Source: Verrucomicrobia bacterium Ga0077533 (GTDB taxonomy: Bacteria; Verrucomicrobiota; Verrucomicrobiia; Opitutales; Opitutaceae). Taken from it: 64,000 nt of DNA. This document shows positions 63,995 through 64,000 of the stretch, in pieces. Location of the stretch: contig LNEH01000155.1 in the NCBI GenBank assembly GCA_001464505.1, forward strand, positions 1-64,000. Reading direction: 5' to 3'. The notes below the pieces were generated by a model. That model saw only the letters and a list, made by a program, of their open reading frames with translations. It was not told the DNA's origin and ran no database searches. Positions within the stretch are counted from its first letter, which is position 1. Every line of letters begins with the position of its first letter. The position numbers and the translations under genes are program-made.

Positions 63995-64000
63995 ATGCCC

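Noticed and set aside
1-64000. CRISPR array
   Set aside because: Repeats present are dispersed palindromes and short tandem units; no regularly spaced direct repeats with unique spacers and no cas genes seen

Overview
GC-rich bacterial chromosome segment, mostly coding. Gene content (tandem TIR-TPR genes, many interspersed repeats, KamA, Ada, MmeI-like enzyme) suggests a Verrucomicrobia/Opitutaceae-like genome; that taxonomy is inference only. I support about 50 protein genes, two tRNAs (Leu-CAG, Arg-CCT), one TPP riboswitch, one intact-looking IS1-like transposon with cargo, and many short palindromic or interspersed repeats. Housekeeping genes include carA, kdsB, HPr, tatD, hrpA, deoA, aroC, rpsR, tsaC/sua5 and hisC. 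Accessory features of most interest: (i) two TIR genes plus a truncated third beside a TPR-S-like/SLOG-like/class III cyclase fusion (1-5.3 kb); (ii) an MmeI-like type IIL R-M enzyme followed by a decayed tcmP, a three-Cys-motif (Gp37/Gp68, DUF5131-like) protein, an HExxH protein and an HTH-PIN toxin-antitoxin-like pair (26.5-33.4 kb); (iii) a 3.5-kb IS1-like transposon (43992-47504) with ~26-bp inverted repeats and an 8-bp target duplication, carrying a zeta-toxin-like gene, a 59-aa partner ORF, a P63C-like gene and a 40-aa Lys-rich ORF; (iv) repeat elements that lie inside coding genes in frame, most strikingly five positions in hrpA, one of them a repeat nested in another repeat; (v) a TPP riboswitch upstream of a TonB receptor; (vi) an ECF sigma/FecR/TonB receptor locus joined to a PhoD-like phosphatase and a DASS transporter. 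Family calls come from reading motifs by eye; no database search was run.
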